A stretch of DNA of 64,000 nucleotides from Cheilinus undulatus (Eukaryota; Chordata; Actinopteri; Labriformes; Labridae): assembly GCF_018320785.1 (NCBI RefSeq), contig NC_054881.1, positions 14,322,275 to 14,386,274 of the forward strand. The letters run 5' to 3'. Made by a program: the position numbers and the translations under genes. The notes beneath the pieces are model-generated. The model had not been told where the DNA came from and did not search any database. It worked only from the letters and a program-made list of their open reading frames with translations. This document shows, piece after piece, positions 33,901 through 43,927 of the stretch; position 1 is the first letter of the stretch, and every line of letters begins with the position of its first letter.

Positions 33901-36439
33901 AGCAAAGATGGTTTAAAAGTGGCAAAAATTGGAGAAAAGCAGCATAAATTGAAAGAATATGGCTAAAGAATTGTCCAGAAGTGGCAAAAAGTAGCAATGG
34001 GCAAAAAAACAATGATGGATTGAAAGTTCTAAATTTAATTTGAAAAAAAAAAAAAAAAAAAGGTAAAAGTGGCAAAAAAGAAGCAAAATTTCTAAAAAAA
34101 AAAAAAAAAAGGCAAAAGTAGGTTACAATAGCAAAAAATGGCAACAGTTGGCTTAAAAACAGTAAAAGTATGTTACAGGTGGCAAAAAAATGTCAGAACA
34201 GGCAAAAAGCAGCATAATGGGTTCTAAGTGGCAAAGAAATGGCAAAACATTGTAAAGGTGGTTAAAAGTGGCAACAATTGAAGAGAAGCCTCAAAAATGA
34301 GTTCAAAATGGCAAAAAGGACAAAAAGAATTGGCAAAAAGTGGCAAGATGGGCACAAATTGGTTGAAAGTGACAAATAGCATTGGCAAAAATGTGGCAAA
34401 AATGGGTAAACAGTGGCAAAAAAAGTGGCAAAATTGGACAAAGAGCATGGAAATGGGTTACAAGTGGCAAAAGAACTGGAAAAAATTGGCAAGTAGCTTA
34501 AAATGGCAAAAAGGGGTTACAAGTGGCAAAAGTTAGTGGCAAAAGGGGCAAAATAAAGCAAAAAATGTACTTAAAAGTAAAAATTATGGACAAAATGTTG
34601 CAAAGATGGGTTAAAAATGGCTTAAAAAAATTAGCAAAAATTGGAGGGAAGCAATGAAATTGGGTTAAAATTGGCAACAAGGGCAAATTGAGCAAAAACG
34701 TATTAAAAGAGGTTGCCAGAATAGACAGAAAAAGTGGTTTAAAAGTCTAGAAAGAAGCACAAAAAAATTATCTAAGCATCAGAATCTCAACATCACTCAC
34801 ATTTTCAGCTCCAAAATGAAGTAACTGTTAGCCAGAAAGCTAACACTAATGCTACTGATCCAGCTCACATGCACTGATATCATCAATAAATCCCAACTCG
34901 GGAGGGTCCGTTCTCTGGGTTTTACAGCCATTCTGTGAGCAAGCTTGCCCAGGGGGACCAAGGACATAAAGACTGACTTTCCTCTGGATGCTCGGATACT
35001 GTCAGTGCCACATCGCCTTGTTCATCCTTTTCCATGCAGTGGGTTTGCAATAGGTCCTACTTTACATAAAAACAAAACAAAACAAAAAACCCAAAACAAT
35101 ACAAATTGAACTGCAACTTTTTGGCTGACCGCTGAGGTTTCTGTTTCGGCATGGCTTTCTGATCATGGCGGTGGGCTTGTCCCGTTTAGTCCACCGTTAG
35201 CTGTTAGCTTGGACGTCGCAGTAGGACCGCTGCTGTTTACTCCGACCTGGACCGCTGTTCTTGTTAAATTCAGAGCACAGAGCCACACCGACTGCTTTTC
35301 TTGTGCAGAGGAGAGGTTTTCTCCCTTTTCTTGTAGTGTTGTGTCCCCAGGCTAGGACTGAGCTTCAGCGGCGCTTCTGTCTGAGCCAGACAACGTGTCT
35401 GAATCCAAATAAGCGCAGAGAGCAACACTGAAAGCTTTTCATGATGGAAAAAAATGTTCTCTCTCCACTCCCGGTCTGTTTCTGCATGGCTTTCCGATCA
35501 TGGCGGTGGGCTTGTCCCGGTTAGTCCATCGTAAGCCGTTAGCTTGGATGTCGCGCTAGGACCGCTGCAGTTTACTCTGGCCTGGACCACTGTTCTTGTT
35601 AATCCAGTGCACAGAGCCACACCGACTGCTTTTCTTGTGCAGAGGAGAGGTTTTCTCCCTTTTCCTGTAGTGTTGTCTTGCATTTGCGCAGGGATAGTAA
35701 AGAATACAGAGAGCGTCAGCTGAGTTAATGTGTGTCTATGTTTAACCAATCAGATGCGGTAGAACAAAAGCAGGAGGGAAGGGGGGATGCTGCTGCTCAG
35801 GGTTCATCTCCACACACACAAAAGGGGCCAGAGAGAGAGAGACAGGGCAACATGTAGCTTTTTACATTTCAGTAACCACTTACTATACTTTTGGCGAAAA
35901 ATAATATACTACTAACAATCATGACAAATTCGGTCTGCCAAAAGAACACAGATTTCAGTCAGGCATTTCAACAGGCACCCCAGATAGCTGCGGCCAGCCA
36001 TATACTAGGTTTTAACCTAGTCTTGTTAGTTAAAAAAGATGCCACAAAATAAAGCATATCAGCCTGCATTGGTAACAAAAAGCCCAAAAACTCCTGGAGA
36101 CTGTTAATTCCAAGGTCTTTCCTTTCTTCTATTTTCATTTTGTATGCTAAACTAAGCTCGTTAGATGCTAGCTGTTGTTAACAGCAAGCATACAGGGATA
36201 AAAGTGGTGACAGTCTTCTTATGTTACTCTTCTTATGAAAGCAGATATGCATATTTTCCAAAATTTTGAGCCTAACTGGTTTTGTTGTCTCTGTCAGTCG
36301 CAGGTGCAGATTGCCTTGGCGGCGGAGAAGACGGAGAGAAGAACCGAGGAACGGGACAGAAAAAATTAGCATGATGGACAAGAGTGCAGCACACGTAAAC
36401 TCAGAATCAGCAGAGCCGGCACAAACTGAAGCTGTATGA
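27906..36439 (+). CDS. btc: Betacellulin, EGF-family growth factor precursor, 5 exons
   Basis: Membrane-anchored ErbB ligand released by shedding (family knowledge). Exons 27906-27945, 28679-28786, 32868-32988, 33247-33393 and 36298-36439 join in phase (558 nt, 185 aa; human BTC 178). Residues 1 to about 23 form a signal peptide (MAKVYRVCLVIIT then ALALCKHSLA). The short propeptide has N-glycosylation sites at NVT, NGT and NCT. One EGF domain has six cysteines, residues 65-100, with spacing C-x7-C-x4-C-x10-C-x1-C-x8-C, matching human BTC. A juxtamembrane stretch and a hydrophobic helix (about 115-137) precede a 46-residue tail starting with an Arg-rich cluster and ending EPAQTEAV. The EGF loop is split between exons 3 and 4, as in EGF-family genes. 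Epiregulin/amphiregulin were considered, but the basic tail and the CPEEFSHFCIHGECRY core fit BTC better. Confidence 0.93.
28910..29575 (+). pseudogene. Tc1-like transposase N-terminal remnant in btc intron 2
   Basis: A terminus-like sequence (CTTTCCACATTATTAAGCAA) at about 28940 leads into the first half of a Tc1-like transposase on the plus strand. It has helix-turn-helix relics (FSVAEKCQTVQCLKQG, 29170-29220) and a linker segment (29400-29560, TSRCRILQRLAVVHK), with several stops and frame changes. It stops at about 29575, before the catalytic core, so it is 3'-truncated. Confidence 0.72.
29611..30148. mobile_element. hAT-type MITE in btc intron 2
   Basis: The ends TAGGGATGCAC (29611) and GTGCATCTCTA (to 30148) are inverted copies with one mismatch, the common fish hAT terminus. 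The non-coding interior includes a 16-G run at 29821-29836. Confidence 0.65.
30530..31160. repeat. Degenerate ~195-bp tandem repeat
   Basis: The motif AGGTTAGCT followed by a CAACAGAGAGAAACTTGT-like stretch recurs at about 30736, 30928 and 31128, with a weaker copy near 30545. Spacing is 190-200 bp. The array lies in btc intron 2 and no coding is recognised. Confidence 0.5.
31213..31588. mobile_element. Foldback MITE, ~376 bp
   Basis: The left end (31213-31257, TGTATGACAGGCCACTGTG) and right end (31542-31588) are about 45-bp imperfect inverted repeats sharing CCACTGTGTTA and ACCACCAGG blocks. The centre is non-coding. It lies in btc intron 2. Confidence 0.6.
33498..33615 (+). repeat. Common fish interspersed repeat fragment
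   Basis: CATCCATTTTTCATTATCGC leads to a CTGGAGCCTAGCCCAGCTGTC block and GGCGGGGTACACCCTGGACT. I recognise this as a widespread teleost dispersed repeat, probably a retroposon tail. Family assignment is from memory. Confidence 0.55.
33720..34985 (+). repeat. TGGCAAAAA composite minisatellite, copy A (btc intron 4)
   Basis: About 1 kb of degenerate GTGGCAAAAA, GGGTTAAAAG and GGCAAAAATTGG units (33790-34745). It is followed by a non-repetitive flank (34790-34985) containing AAGCTAACACTAATGCTACTGA, CAATAAATCCCAACTCGGGA and TTCTCTGGGTTTTACAGCC. The same repeat-plus-flank unit recurs at 55975-57440 (reversed) and 57880-58290, so this is a mobile composite and not a locus-specific satellite. Confidence 0.8.
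35141..35676 (+). repeat. Direct duplication of a ~200-bp unit in btc intron 4
   Basis: Units 35141-35342 and 35476-35676 share long stretches (GGCGGTGGGCTTGTCCCG, CACAGAGCCACACCGACTGC, GCAGAGGAGAGGTTTTCTCC) with scattered substitutions, at a 335-bp period. They are GC-richer than the rest of the intron. No coding is recognised. Confidence 0.8.
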
Positions 36440-37395
36440 GAGGCTCTTTTCCAGGATGTGTGCGACCACAAACCCATGGACTGTTTACACACGAGGGGTT
36501 TTGTCCTTAAATGTGACAGCTGCTGCCTTTTGTCTCACAATGACAGCAGTGCCCTGTCCCTTCAGAGCTGGATTGGGTGAAGGCCTGCTCAAAGCATGGT
36601 CATTTATGGATAAAGTTTGTGCCTTTCTGTGTAAGATCAAGCCGGAGCACAGGCGTTTGGATCCCTCCATAAAAAGCAGCCCTGTCTGGGAGTTTGATGA
36701 AGCTTTGGAATACAGAAGATGCCATCCTGGATTTAAGATAAACACAAGGCTGGAGAGGAGTTTTTTCCCCAATGGCACAGAGCCACATCCATTTGTAGCC
36801 TTTGCATAAGCGCTGCTGATAGCGAAGCGCTAAACAAATTGTTGCTGTGTTGGAAAAACTGAGGCAGCAGCTGTCAGCCGGTGATAACAGTTCAGAGAGT
36901 TATAAGTAAGCATGCAAAAGAGTTTGACGCTGAAAAATGAGACGAAAGGGACTGACTGACTGCACTATGTTTCTTTGAGTAAAACTTAAATCATTTAAAG
37001 TTTTAAAGTAGGGAATTTAACTAGCACCAGCAGTTACACAATGCTGATTAATACTGTAATGCTGCCTCTCAAACTCCTCAACATAAGCAATGCAAGAAAA
37101 ACTTCTATATACCAAACGGTGCATTTCTGGACTCCTGGGGTTAGAGGAGGACAAGGAGAACTTGTGCAGCAGGCTTTTTTGAACTGTATATTTGGAGCCG
37201 AGCAGCGTCCGAGCTTAAGGGGCAGAACAGCTGATCCAGTGTGTGGAGGCTCCGATGAAGTGAAAGTGTTCCACTGTTTGAGACAGTGAAAACTGCCAGC
37301 CTTTCACCGGGCTTTTAATGTGCATCTGTGTTAAGATAGAACATATAAATGTAGAGTGAAGAGAGTCAGTGATGTCCGTTCAAATGGCACTCAGC

Positions 37396-37401
37396 AATAA
37401 A
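37396..37401 (+). promoter_or_regulatory. Possible btc poly(A) signal
   Basis: AATAAA about 950 bp past the btc stop. Further AATAAA motifs occur near 37470, so the true end is uncertain. The interval 36440-37400 shows no gene and is best read as 3' UTR. Confidence 0.4.
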
Positions 37402-38060
37402 CAAATCTACTGTTAAAGTGCTGTCTGCGGTTACTATGACTACGGATCAATGCAATATTACCACCCCAATAAATAAACAACAGCGTAAAATGCATCTGAT
37501 CAAATAACTAGAATGCTCGCATTCATGTGACTGAACTTTGGTTAAAGTTTTATGATGTCTCTGACATAATGTGACTAAATCCTTTTGTATTTCACTTTGT
37601 CCTTAATTGTAACACTGGTCACACTGCTTTTATATTTCTATTATGTGCCTAGACAAAAGAATGTAAGTACATGAGCTCAATAGTATCACAAGAGAAAGCT
37701 TGGGTGAAAAGATTCAATTATTGAACATAATGTATTTTCTTCTTTTATTCCATGCTCCTTAAAAACCAGGCTGAGTCGGTTATGTGGATGTGATAAAGCC
37801 AGGCATACACTGTACGATTTCAAACCTAATCTCTAGCAGTCATGATGGAATATCAACTCATACCGCGAGACTGAATAGCTAATGACACAACCATCGCACA
37901 CAATTTATGTGCTCACACTGTACAGTCTGACGACACTACCTGAAGTCTCACACTAAAGCTGAAATCAGAGGTGTTTTATTCAAATAGCTACAAACCGCGA
38001 CAAAACCACTCTCGCCATCTCACACATAAACAGCATTACCAACGAGAACAAATAGCAGCT

Positions 38061-38161
38061 AAATCTCTGATCTCCAAGCTTCCATCCATCAGCAAGATCT
38101 TGGAAAAAGCAGTTCTGCACAGCTTCCCCACCATATATCCAACCATGATCTCTATGAAACC
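38061..38161 (+). mobile_element. L2-like LINE remnant, upstream part
   Basis: The plus strand encodes an RT-domain segment of the L2 type (ISKILEKAVLH). The fragment stops at the 5' LTR and continues at 43928 on the other side of the LTR element. Confidence 0.7.
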
Positions 38162-38766
38162 TGTGAGGATACTCACTCCTGCAGCTCATTGAGGCAGGTG
38201 ATGCAATCATTCAACTCACCTGCAGAGTCAGGTGTGTGGCTGATTAGCCTTGATGATGACCAGGTGTGGGAAGCTTATATATGCTCCTGAGCTCCAGCTC
38301 TCCTTGCTGACTCATTGTCTCACCTTCAGAGATTCTGAGAGCATCTCCCTGGGTTTTCTCGTGTGTGTTTTGCATGAAAGAGTTTTCACAAGCATTTATA
38401 AACCTTTCTAAAGGAAGACTTAGTTTACTGGTCACTGAAAGTTCATTGAGTATCAGTGCTGAGGGTTTTTACTCAGCCATTTTTGGTTTCCTTGTTTAAG
38501 CTGATCTAGTTGCCTTTGCATGTCATTTGAGTTTACTCAATCTCCCAAGTTGTTTCAGTTTGTTGTCAGCTGCTTGGCAGCAGTGGTTTAGTTTCTTGTT
38601 TGCACTTTGAACGGGAGCTTTTAGGTTATTTCTTACCAGCATATAGCTTTTGTTTTCTTTCCCCGCTTCCTATTGATCGCCTACGATCTTAGTGGTTATC
38701 CTTTTAGGATAACTTAAAGAACCCCACCCCCTGCCTTATCCTGTGTCCTAACTCCTCGTCCTGACA
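38162..38766 (+). repeat. 5' LTR, 605 bp
   Basis: Matches the 3' LTR without visible change from 38173 to about 38735. Contains TATATAT at 38276-38282 with the predicted RNA start about 30 bp downstream at 38306. The end could be 38767 if the G is part of the LTR, which would make the target duplication 5 bp and put the primer-binding site exactly at the LTR edge. Confidence 0.9.
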
Positions 38767-38767
38767 G

Positions 38768-38778
38768 AATGAGTCAGC
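38768..38778 (+). promoter_or_regulatory. Candidate self-primer binding site
   Basis: AATGAGTCAGC just inside the 5' LTR is the exact reverse complement of GCTGACTCATT at 38306-38316, the predicted first 11 nt of the element RNA. No tRNA 3'-end complement (TGG-initial) is present here. The gag ATG (38769) lies within the site. Confidence 0.65.
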
Positions 38779-39848
38779 CAATTGTGGACACAGTGGACCA
38801 CGGTGTTGGGGTTGACCTAACAAGTGACTGGAATGAAAAAATTGCCTTACATGGGCAAGCAATCTCTGCTCAGGGGGCTTTACTAGGCTCCCATGAACAT
38901 ATGCTCCAGTCAATTACGGACCAACAAGCGAAGCATAATATTATGTTAAAAGAGATACTGGGCCATTTACAAACACCAGTGCAAGCAGCAACTGACGTAC
39001 AAGCACCGACATTAACCCTAACTCCAAACCCTAACCCAGTTCCAACTTGTAGTCCTTTTACCATACAAGAAACCAAGTTGTCAACTCCAGCCCGCTATGA
39101 TGGGCATCCAGGGAGGTGTAAGGGATTTATCACTCAGTGTAGTCTGGTGTTTGAGTTACAGCCCTCCATGTTTAGCACGGAACGAGCCAGAGTAGCTTAT
39201 ATAATTTCCTTGCTTTCAGACAAAGCATTGTCCTGGGCTACAGCCATGTGGGAGAGACAAACTTTGATATGTTGTGATTCAGCTCTCTTCATGGCAGAAA
39301 TGAAGAGAGTTTTTGACCATGATGTTAGTGGCCAAGAGGCAGCCAAACGGCTAATTATGTTACGCCAGGGCTCCAACAGTGTTGCAGAATTTTCTATTGA
39401 ATTTCGAACCTTAGCTACAGAGTCGGGGTGGAACAGGGAAGCTCTGACAACCACTTTCATCAATGCCTTGTCGGAAAAAGTAAAAGACGAGCTAGCCCCC
39501 CGCGATGTTCCTGGTTCACTTGAGGAACTAATATCCTTGGCAATAAGGATTGACAACCGAATCCGTGAGCGCAACAGAGAGAGGGGACAAGCTAATATTA
39601 GAGCAGGGGTGAGAAAGAAGGCTCACAACTCTCCCGAAGCCCTGCCCTGGGAGCCTAATGTTGACGAGCCCATGCAAATCGGACATACACGGCTCACACC
39701 TCAAGAAGAGAGGCGCATAAGCAGTGGGCTCTGTCTGTACTGTGGAAAAGCTGGCCACTATCTTAAGAAATGTCCTTTAACGCAGAGAAGATACGCTCAG
39801 GAAAGCGAACAGACTCGCCAGAAGGTGGGGAATTTCTGCCGAGTCTGA
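38769..39848 (+). CDS. Retrotransposon Gag, 359 aa
   Basis: Structural protein that packages element RNA. It starts 2 nt after the LTR at ATG AGT CAG and stays open to TGA at 39846-39848. A retrotransposon Gag-like helical region occupies the middle. One CCHC zinc knuckle with C-x2-C-x4-H-x4-C spacing lies at residues 322-335 (CLYCGKAGHYLKKC). The frame is intact over its whole length. Confidence 0.88.
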   Translation: MSQPIVDTVDHGVGVDLTSDWNEKIALHGQAISAQGALLGSHEHMLQSITDQQAKHNIMLKEILGHLQTPVQAATDVQAPTLTLTPNPNPVPTCSPFTIQETKLSTPARYDGHPGRCKGFITQCSLVFELQPSMFSTERARVAYIISLLSDKALSWATAMWERQTLICCDSALFMAEMKRVFDHDVSGQEAAKRLIMLRQGSNSVAEFSIEFRTLATESGWNREALTTTFINALSEKVKDELAPRDVPGSLEELISLAIRIDNRIRERNRERGQANIRAGVRKKAHNSPEALPWEPNVDEPMQIGHTRLTPQEERRISSGLCLYCGKAGHYLKKCPLTQRRYAQESEQTRQKVGNFCRV

Positions 39849-39852
39849 ATAA

Positions 39853-40713
39853 CATTCCCAGGTAGCCAATGACCACACCTTCCTGTCCCTTGAATTATCC
39901 TGGGGCAACAATGAGTGCCACCTCAAAGCGTTTGTTGATTCAGGAGCAGCTGGTAGTTTTATGGATATAACCCTGGCCAGAAATCTTAAACTGCCCATGT
40001 CTACTCTTCCCTATCCTCTTGCCATTACAGCTGTGGATGAGAGACCTTTGGGGACTGGAAGGGTTGAAAAAATTACAGGTGAGATCTTGGTCCGTATTGG
40101 TAATCATATGACTAAAATGCAGTTCTTTCTGATCGATGCACCTAAACTATCACTTATTCTGGGACACCCATGGCTAGAAGAACATAACCCCCATATCAAC
40201 TGGAAGTCTGGGGAAGTGATGAGTTGGGGTCCTGACTGTAAAACTCACTTGGTTGAATCCAGTTTAGTGCAACTCAGTCCTTTAAGACCGGAGTCTCCTA
40301 ATGCTCAAACTTCTGCCCCTAAGTCTCCCCTCCGGATGAATGAAATCCCTTTTGATTCCCTGCTTTCTATAGACCTCACTCCACCCAAATCCTGTAATAC
40401 AGTGGAGGCCCCTAAACCTATCAACACTTCGTGTTCCTCCTCCGAGTCTGTGTGTTCTCCCCTTCCCAAGGGGGTCCCCACTGAGTATACAGAATTAGGT
40501 GAGGTGTTCAGTAAACAGAAGGCCTCAGTTCTGCCTCCCCACAGGTCATACGATTGTGCCATTGAGCTCTTACCTGGCACTACACCCCCCAGGGGGCGGT
40601 TATATTCATTATCAGGACCTGAAACAGTAGCTATGAACACCTATATCGATGAAGCCCTAGCTGCAGGTTTCATCCGCCCTCGTCACCAGCTGGGGCTGGG
40701 TTTTTCTTTGTAG
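39853..40713 (+). pseudogene. Pol, protease segment, frame-shifted from RT
   Basis: Open from just after a TAA (39850-39852) to TAG (40711-40713), in a frame different from both gag and RT. It holds the aspartic protease motif DSGAAG (about 39940) followed by LILGHPWL, the usual C-terminal part of the protease fold. The linker to RT ends in a frameshift near 40681. An ATG at 39961 lies inside the protease and is not a natural start. Confidence 0.82.
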
Positions 40714-43319
40714 GGAAGAAGGACGGGGGACTCAGACCCTGCATTGATTACAGGGGTCTGAACAAGATCACCATTAAGAACCGCTACCCACTCCCTCTCA
40801 TGTCTACTGCATTCGAGCGGCTGCAGGGTGCTGCCTATTTTACTCAGTTGGACCTGAGAAATGCGTACAATCTGGTACGTATACGAGAAGGAGATGAGTG
40901 GAAAACTGCGTTCAACACTCCACGGGGGCACTATGAATATCTGGTGATGCCCTTTGGACTGGCCAATGCTCCAGCTGTTTTTCAGGCGTTTGTTAACGAT
41001 GTCCTTAGGGACATGCTTGAAATATTTGTGTACGTGTACCTGGATGACATCCTGATTTTTTCAAAGTCCTATGAGGAGCATGTGACCCATGTGAAAATGG
41101 TTCTCCAACGGTTGTTGGAGAATCACCTCTTCGTAAAGGCGGAGAAATGTGCCTTTCATGCCCCTACAGTCAAGTTTCTAGGGTACATTGTGTCACCGGG
41201 CAACATCAGCATGGACCCAAGCAAGGTCAAGGCAGTTCTTGAGTGGCCACAACCTGACTCCATCAAGAAAGTTCAGCGTTTTTTGGGCTTTGCCAATTTT
41301 TATCGGCGGTTCATTAGGGGTTTTAGTTCTATTGCTGCCCCCATTTCAGCACTGACTAAGGGGGGCACCTCACAGCTCAAATGGACTTCACAGGCTGAAG
41401 AGGCCTTTATTGAGCTCAAGAAGAGGTTTGCTGCGGCACCTATTCTCATTCATCCTGATCCAGCTTTACCATTTATTGTTGAGGTTGACGCCTCCGATGT
41501 AGGAGTTGGGGCTGTTTTGTCCCAGCGCTCCCCTAAGGACCAAAAGCTGCACCCTTGCGCCTTTTTCTCTCGGCGTCTCTCGCCAGCCGAGGGAAATTAT
41601 GATGTAGGTGATAAGGAGCTTCTAGCAGTAAAGTTGGCCTTGGAGGAGTGGCGCCATTGGCTTGAGGGTGCGGCACATCCATTTCAGGTGTGGACAGACC
41701 ATAAAAACCTAACCTATATCCAGCAGGCTAAGCGGCTAAACCCTCGTCAGGCCCGATGGGCCCTCTTCTTCAATAGGTTCGACTTCACCCTGTCTTACCG
41801 TCCGGGTTCTAAGAATTTAAAGCCTGATGCTCTCTCTCGCCAGTTTGACCATCCAGACAGTAACAGCCCCAGTGAGCCTATTATACCCCTGACCCGCATC
41901 CTTGCACCCCTAACATGGGAGATTGATGCTGTGGTGCAGGGGGCTCAGCAGCAGGAGCCAGGTCAAGGAGGAGGGCCTGCAGGCTGTCAGTATGTGCCCA
42001 CCACTGTACGATCCCAGGTGCTCCAGTGGGGCCATTCGTCTCGACTTACTAATCACCCTGGTGTCCGGCGAACTCTTAATTTCCTCAAAAGGCGATTTTG
42101 GTGGCCCCAGATGGAAAAGGATGTACGTGAATTTGTGGCAGCTTGCACGGTGTGTGCCCAAAATAAGACAGCCCAACAACCCCCTGCGGGGCTTCTCCAG
42201 CCGCTGCCTGTCCCACATCGTCCTTGGTCCCATGTGGCCCTGGATTTTATAACTGGACTACCACCATCAAAGGGATTTACTGTCATTATGGTGGTAGTAG
42301 ATAGATTCTCGAAGGCAGCCCACTTCATTCCCTTACCGAAGCTTCCCTCTGCCATAGAGACTGCTCGGCTTGTGGTCCAGTATGTCTTTTGCCACCATGG
42401 CCTCCCCCTAGATGTTGTATCGGACCGGGGTCCACAATTTGCTTCCCGTTTTTGGAAAGCATTCTGTTCTCTCCTTGGGGCGTCCACTAGTCTGTCCTCG
42501 GGGTTTCACCCTGAAACTAATGGCCAGACTGAACGCACAAACCAGTCGCTGGAAAGAACGCTCCGTTGTTTGGTTTCATCAAACCCAACCACTTGGTGTG
42601 ATCAACTTATCTGGGCAGAGTATGCATACAACACCTTGCAGAATGCATCAACTGGTCTATCTCCCTTTGAGTGCCAGTTTGGGTATAAACCGCCATTGTT
42701 CCCAGACCAGGAAAAGGATGTGGGGGTACCCTCTGCGACACAGTTCATTCAGAGGTGTCGGGCCACTTGGAGACGTGTTCGCACGTCCCTTCTGCGCTCT
42801 GTAGCACGGCAGAAACACTATGCTGATCAGCATCGACGCCTGGCCCCACGCTATAAGGTCGGTCAGAGGGTGTGGCTTTCTACCAGAGACCTTCCCCTGC
42901 GTGTAGAGTCACGCAAGTTGGCACCACGCTTTATCGGGCCCTTTCAGATCATTCGGAGGATTAACCCAGTCACATTTCGCCTCCTGCTTCCTCGGTCTAT
43001 GAGGATTCACCCCACCTTCCATGTTTCCCGTCTGAAACCAGTTTGCTCAAGTCCTCTTGTGCCAGCAATGAGGCCTCCACCCCCACCCCGTATGGTTGGA
43101 GGTCAACCAGCCTATACCGTTCGACGTATTTTACAAAGTCGAAGAGTCGGACGCGGAATGCAATACCTGGTTGACTGGGAGGGCTACGGCCCTGAGGAAC
43201 GTACCTGGGTCCCAGCTAGGAACATCCTGGACCCAGGGCTTATCCAGGAATTCCGTCGCCGTAGCTCAGGCGGCGGGGCTGGAACTTCAGGCGCCGTTCC
43301 GACCAGGGGGGGTACTTAG
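40683..43319 (+). pseudogene. Pol, RT-RNaseH-integrase-chromodomain segment
   Basis: One long open frame with, in order: reverse transcriptase (PFGLANAP, then the YLDD active site at about 41037); RNase H ([23 protein letters not shown]); integrase zinc-binding HHCC region (HPGVRRT to CTVCAQNK); integrase catalytic residues in [18 protein letters not shown] and [13 protein letters not shown]; and a C-terminal chromodomain ([15 protein letters not shown] to [17 protein letters not shown], about 43119-43210). The frame is open well before the first ATG (40800), so it is cut off from its normal start by the frameshift near 40681. Listed as pseudogene because the polyprotein is broken upstream. 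Confidence 0.88.
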
Positions 43320-43927
43320 AGGAAAATCACTCCTGCAGCTCATTGAGGCAGGTGATGCAATCATTCAACTCACCTGCAGAGTCAGGTGTGTGGCTGATTA
43401 GCCTTGATGATGACCAGGTGTGGGAAGCTTATATATGCTCCTGAGCTCCAGCTCTCCTTGCTGACTCATTGTCTCACCTTCAGAGATTCTGAGAGCATCT
43501 CCCTGGGTTTTCTCGTGTGTGTTTTGCATGAAAGAGTTTTCACAAGCATTTATAAACCTTTCTAAAGGAAGACTTAGTTTACTGGTCACTGAAAGTTCAT
43601 TGAGTATCAGTGCTGAGGGTTTTTACTCAGCCATTTTTGGTTTCCTTGTTTAAGCTGATCTAGTTGCCTTTGCATGTCATTTGAGTTTACTCAATCTCCC
43701 AAGTTGTTTCAGTTTGTTGTCAGCTGCTTGGCAGCAGTGGTTTAGTTTCTTGTTTGCACTTTGAACGGGAGCTTTTAGGTTATTTCTTACCAGCATATAG
43801 CTTTTGTTTTCTTTCCCCGCTTCCTATTGATCGCCTACGATCTTAGTGGTTATCCTTTTAGGATAACTTAAAGAACCCCACCCCCTGCCTTATCCGCAAT
43901 TGTGTCCTAACTCCCCTCGTCCTGACA
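43316..43927 (+). repeat. 3' LTR, 612 bp
   Basis: Second LTR copy. It differs from the 5' LTR in the first 11 bp and carries 5- and 2-bp insertions close to its 3' end (about 43896 and 43913); the interior shows no difference by eye. The RNA-start motif GCTGACTCATT recurs at 43460-43470. Confidence 0.9.

Larger units (their letters stand above)
38162..43927 (+). mobile_element. Ty3/gypsy chromovirus-type LTR retrotransposon (Tf1/sushi-like)
   Basis: Complete LTR-gag-PR-RT-RNaseH-IN-chromodomain-LTR layout of 5.77 kb. The LTR termini are TGTGAGGA and TCCTGACA. Flanking AAACC (GAAACC if the last G is counted) is repeated on both sides as a target-site duplication. A polypurine tract (ACCAGGGGGGG, 43302-43312) precedes the 3' LTR. 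The C-terminal chromodomain and the self-primer arrangement place it with the Tf1/sushi chromoviruses. The long identical LTR interior suggests a fairly recent insertion. Pol frameshifts make this copy non-autonomous. Confidence 0.93.

Noticed and set aside
33782..34695. Several Phe/Leu/Pro/Cys-rich minus-strand frames
   Set aside because: They are translations of the TGGCAAAAA minisatellite.
33720..34790. Possible CRISPR-like array of repeats and spacers
   Set aside because: Units are short, degenerate and without constant spacing, in an intron of a vertebrate gene.
36456..36809. 117-codon open frame after the btc stop
   Set aside because: It lies in the btc 3' UTR, has no splice context or family resemblance, and overlaps other random frames on the opposite strand.
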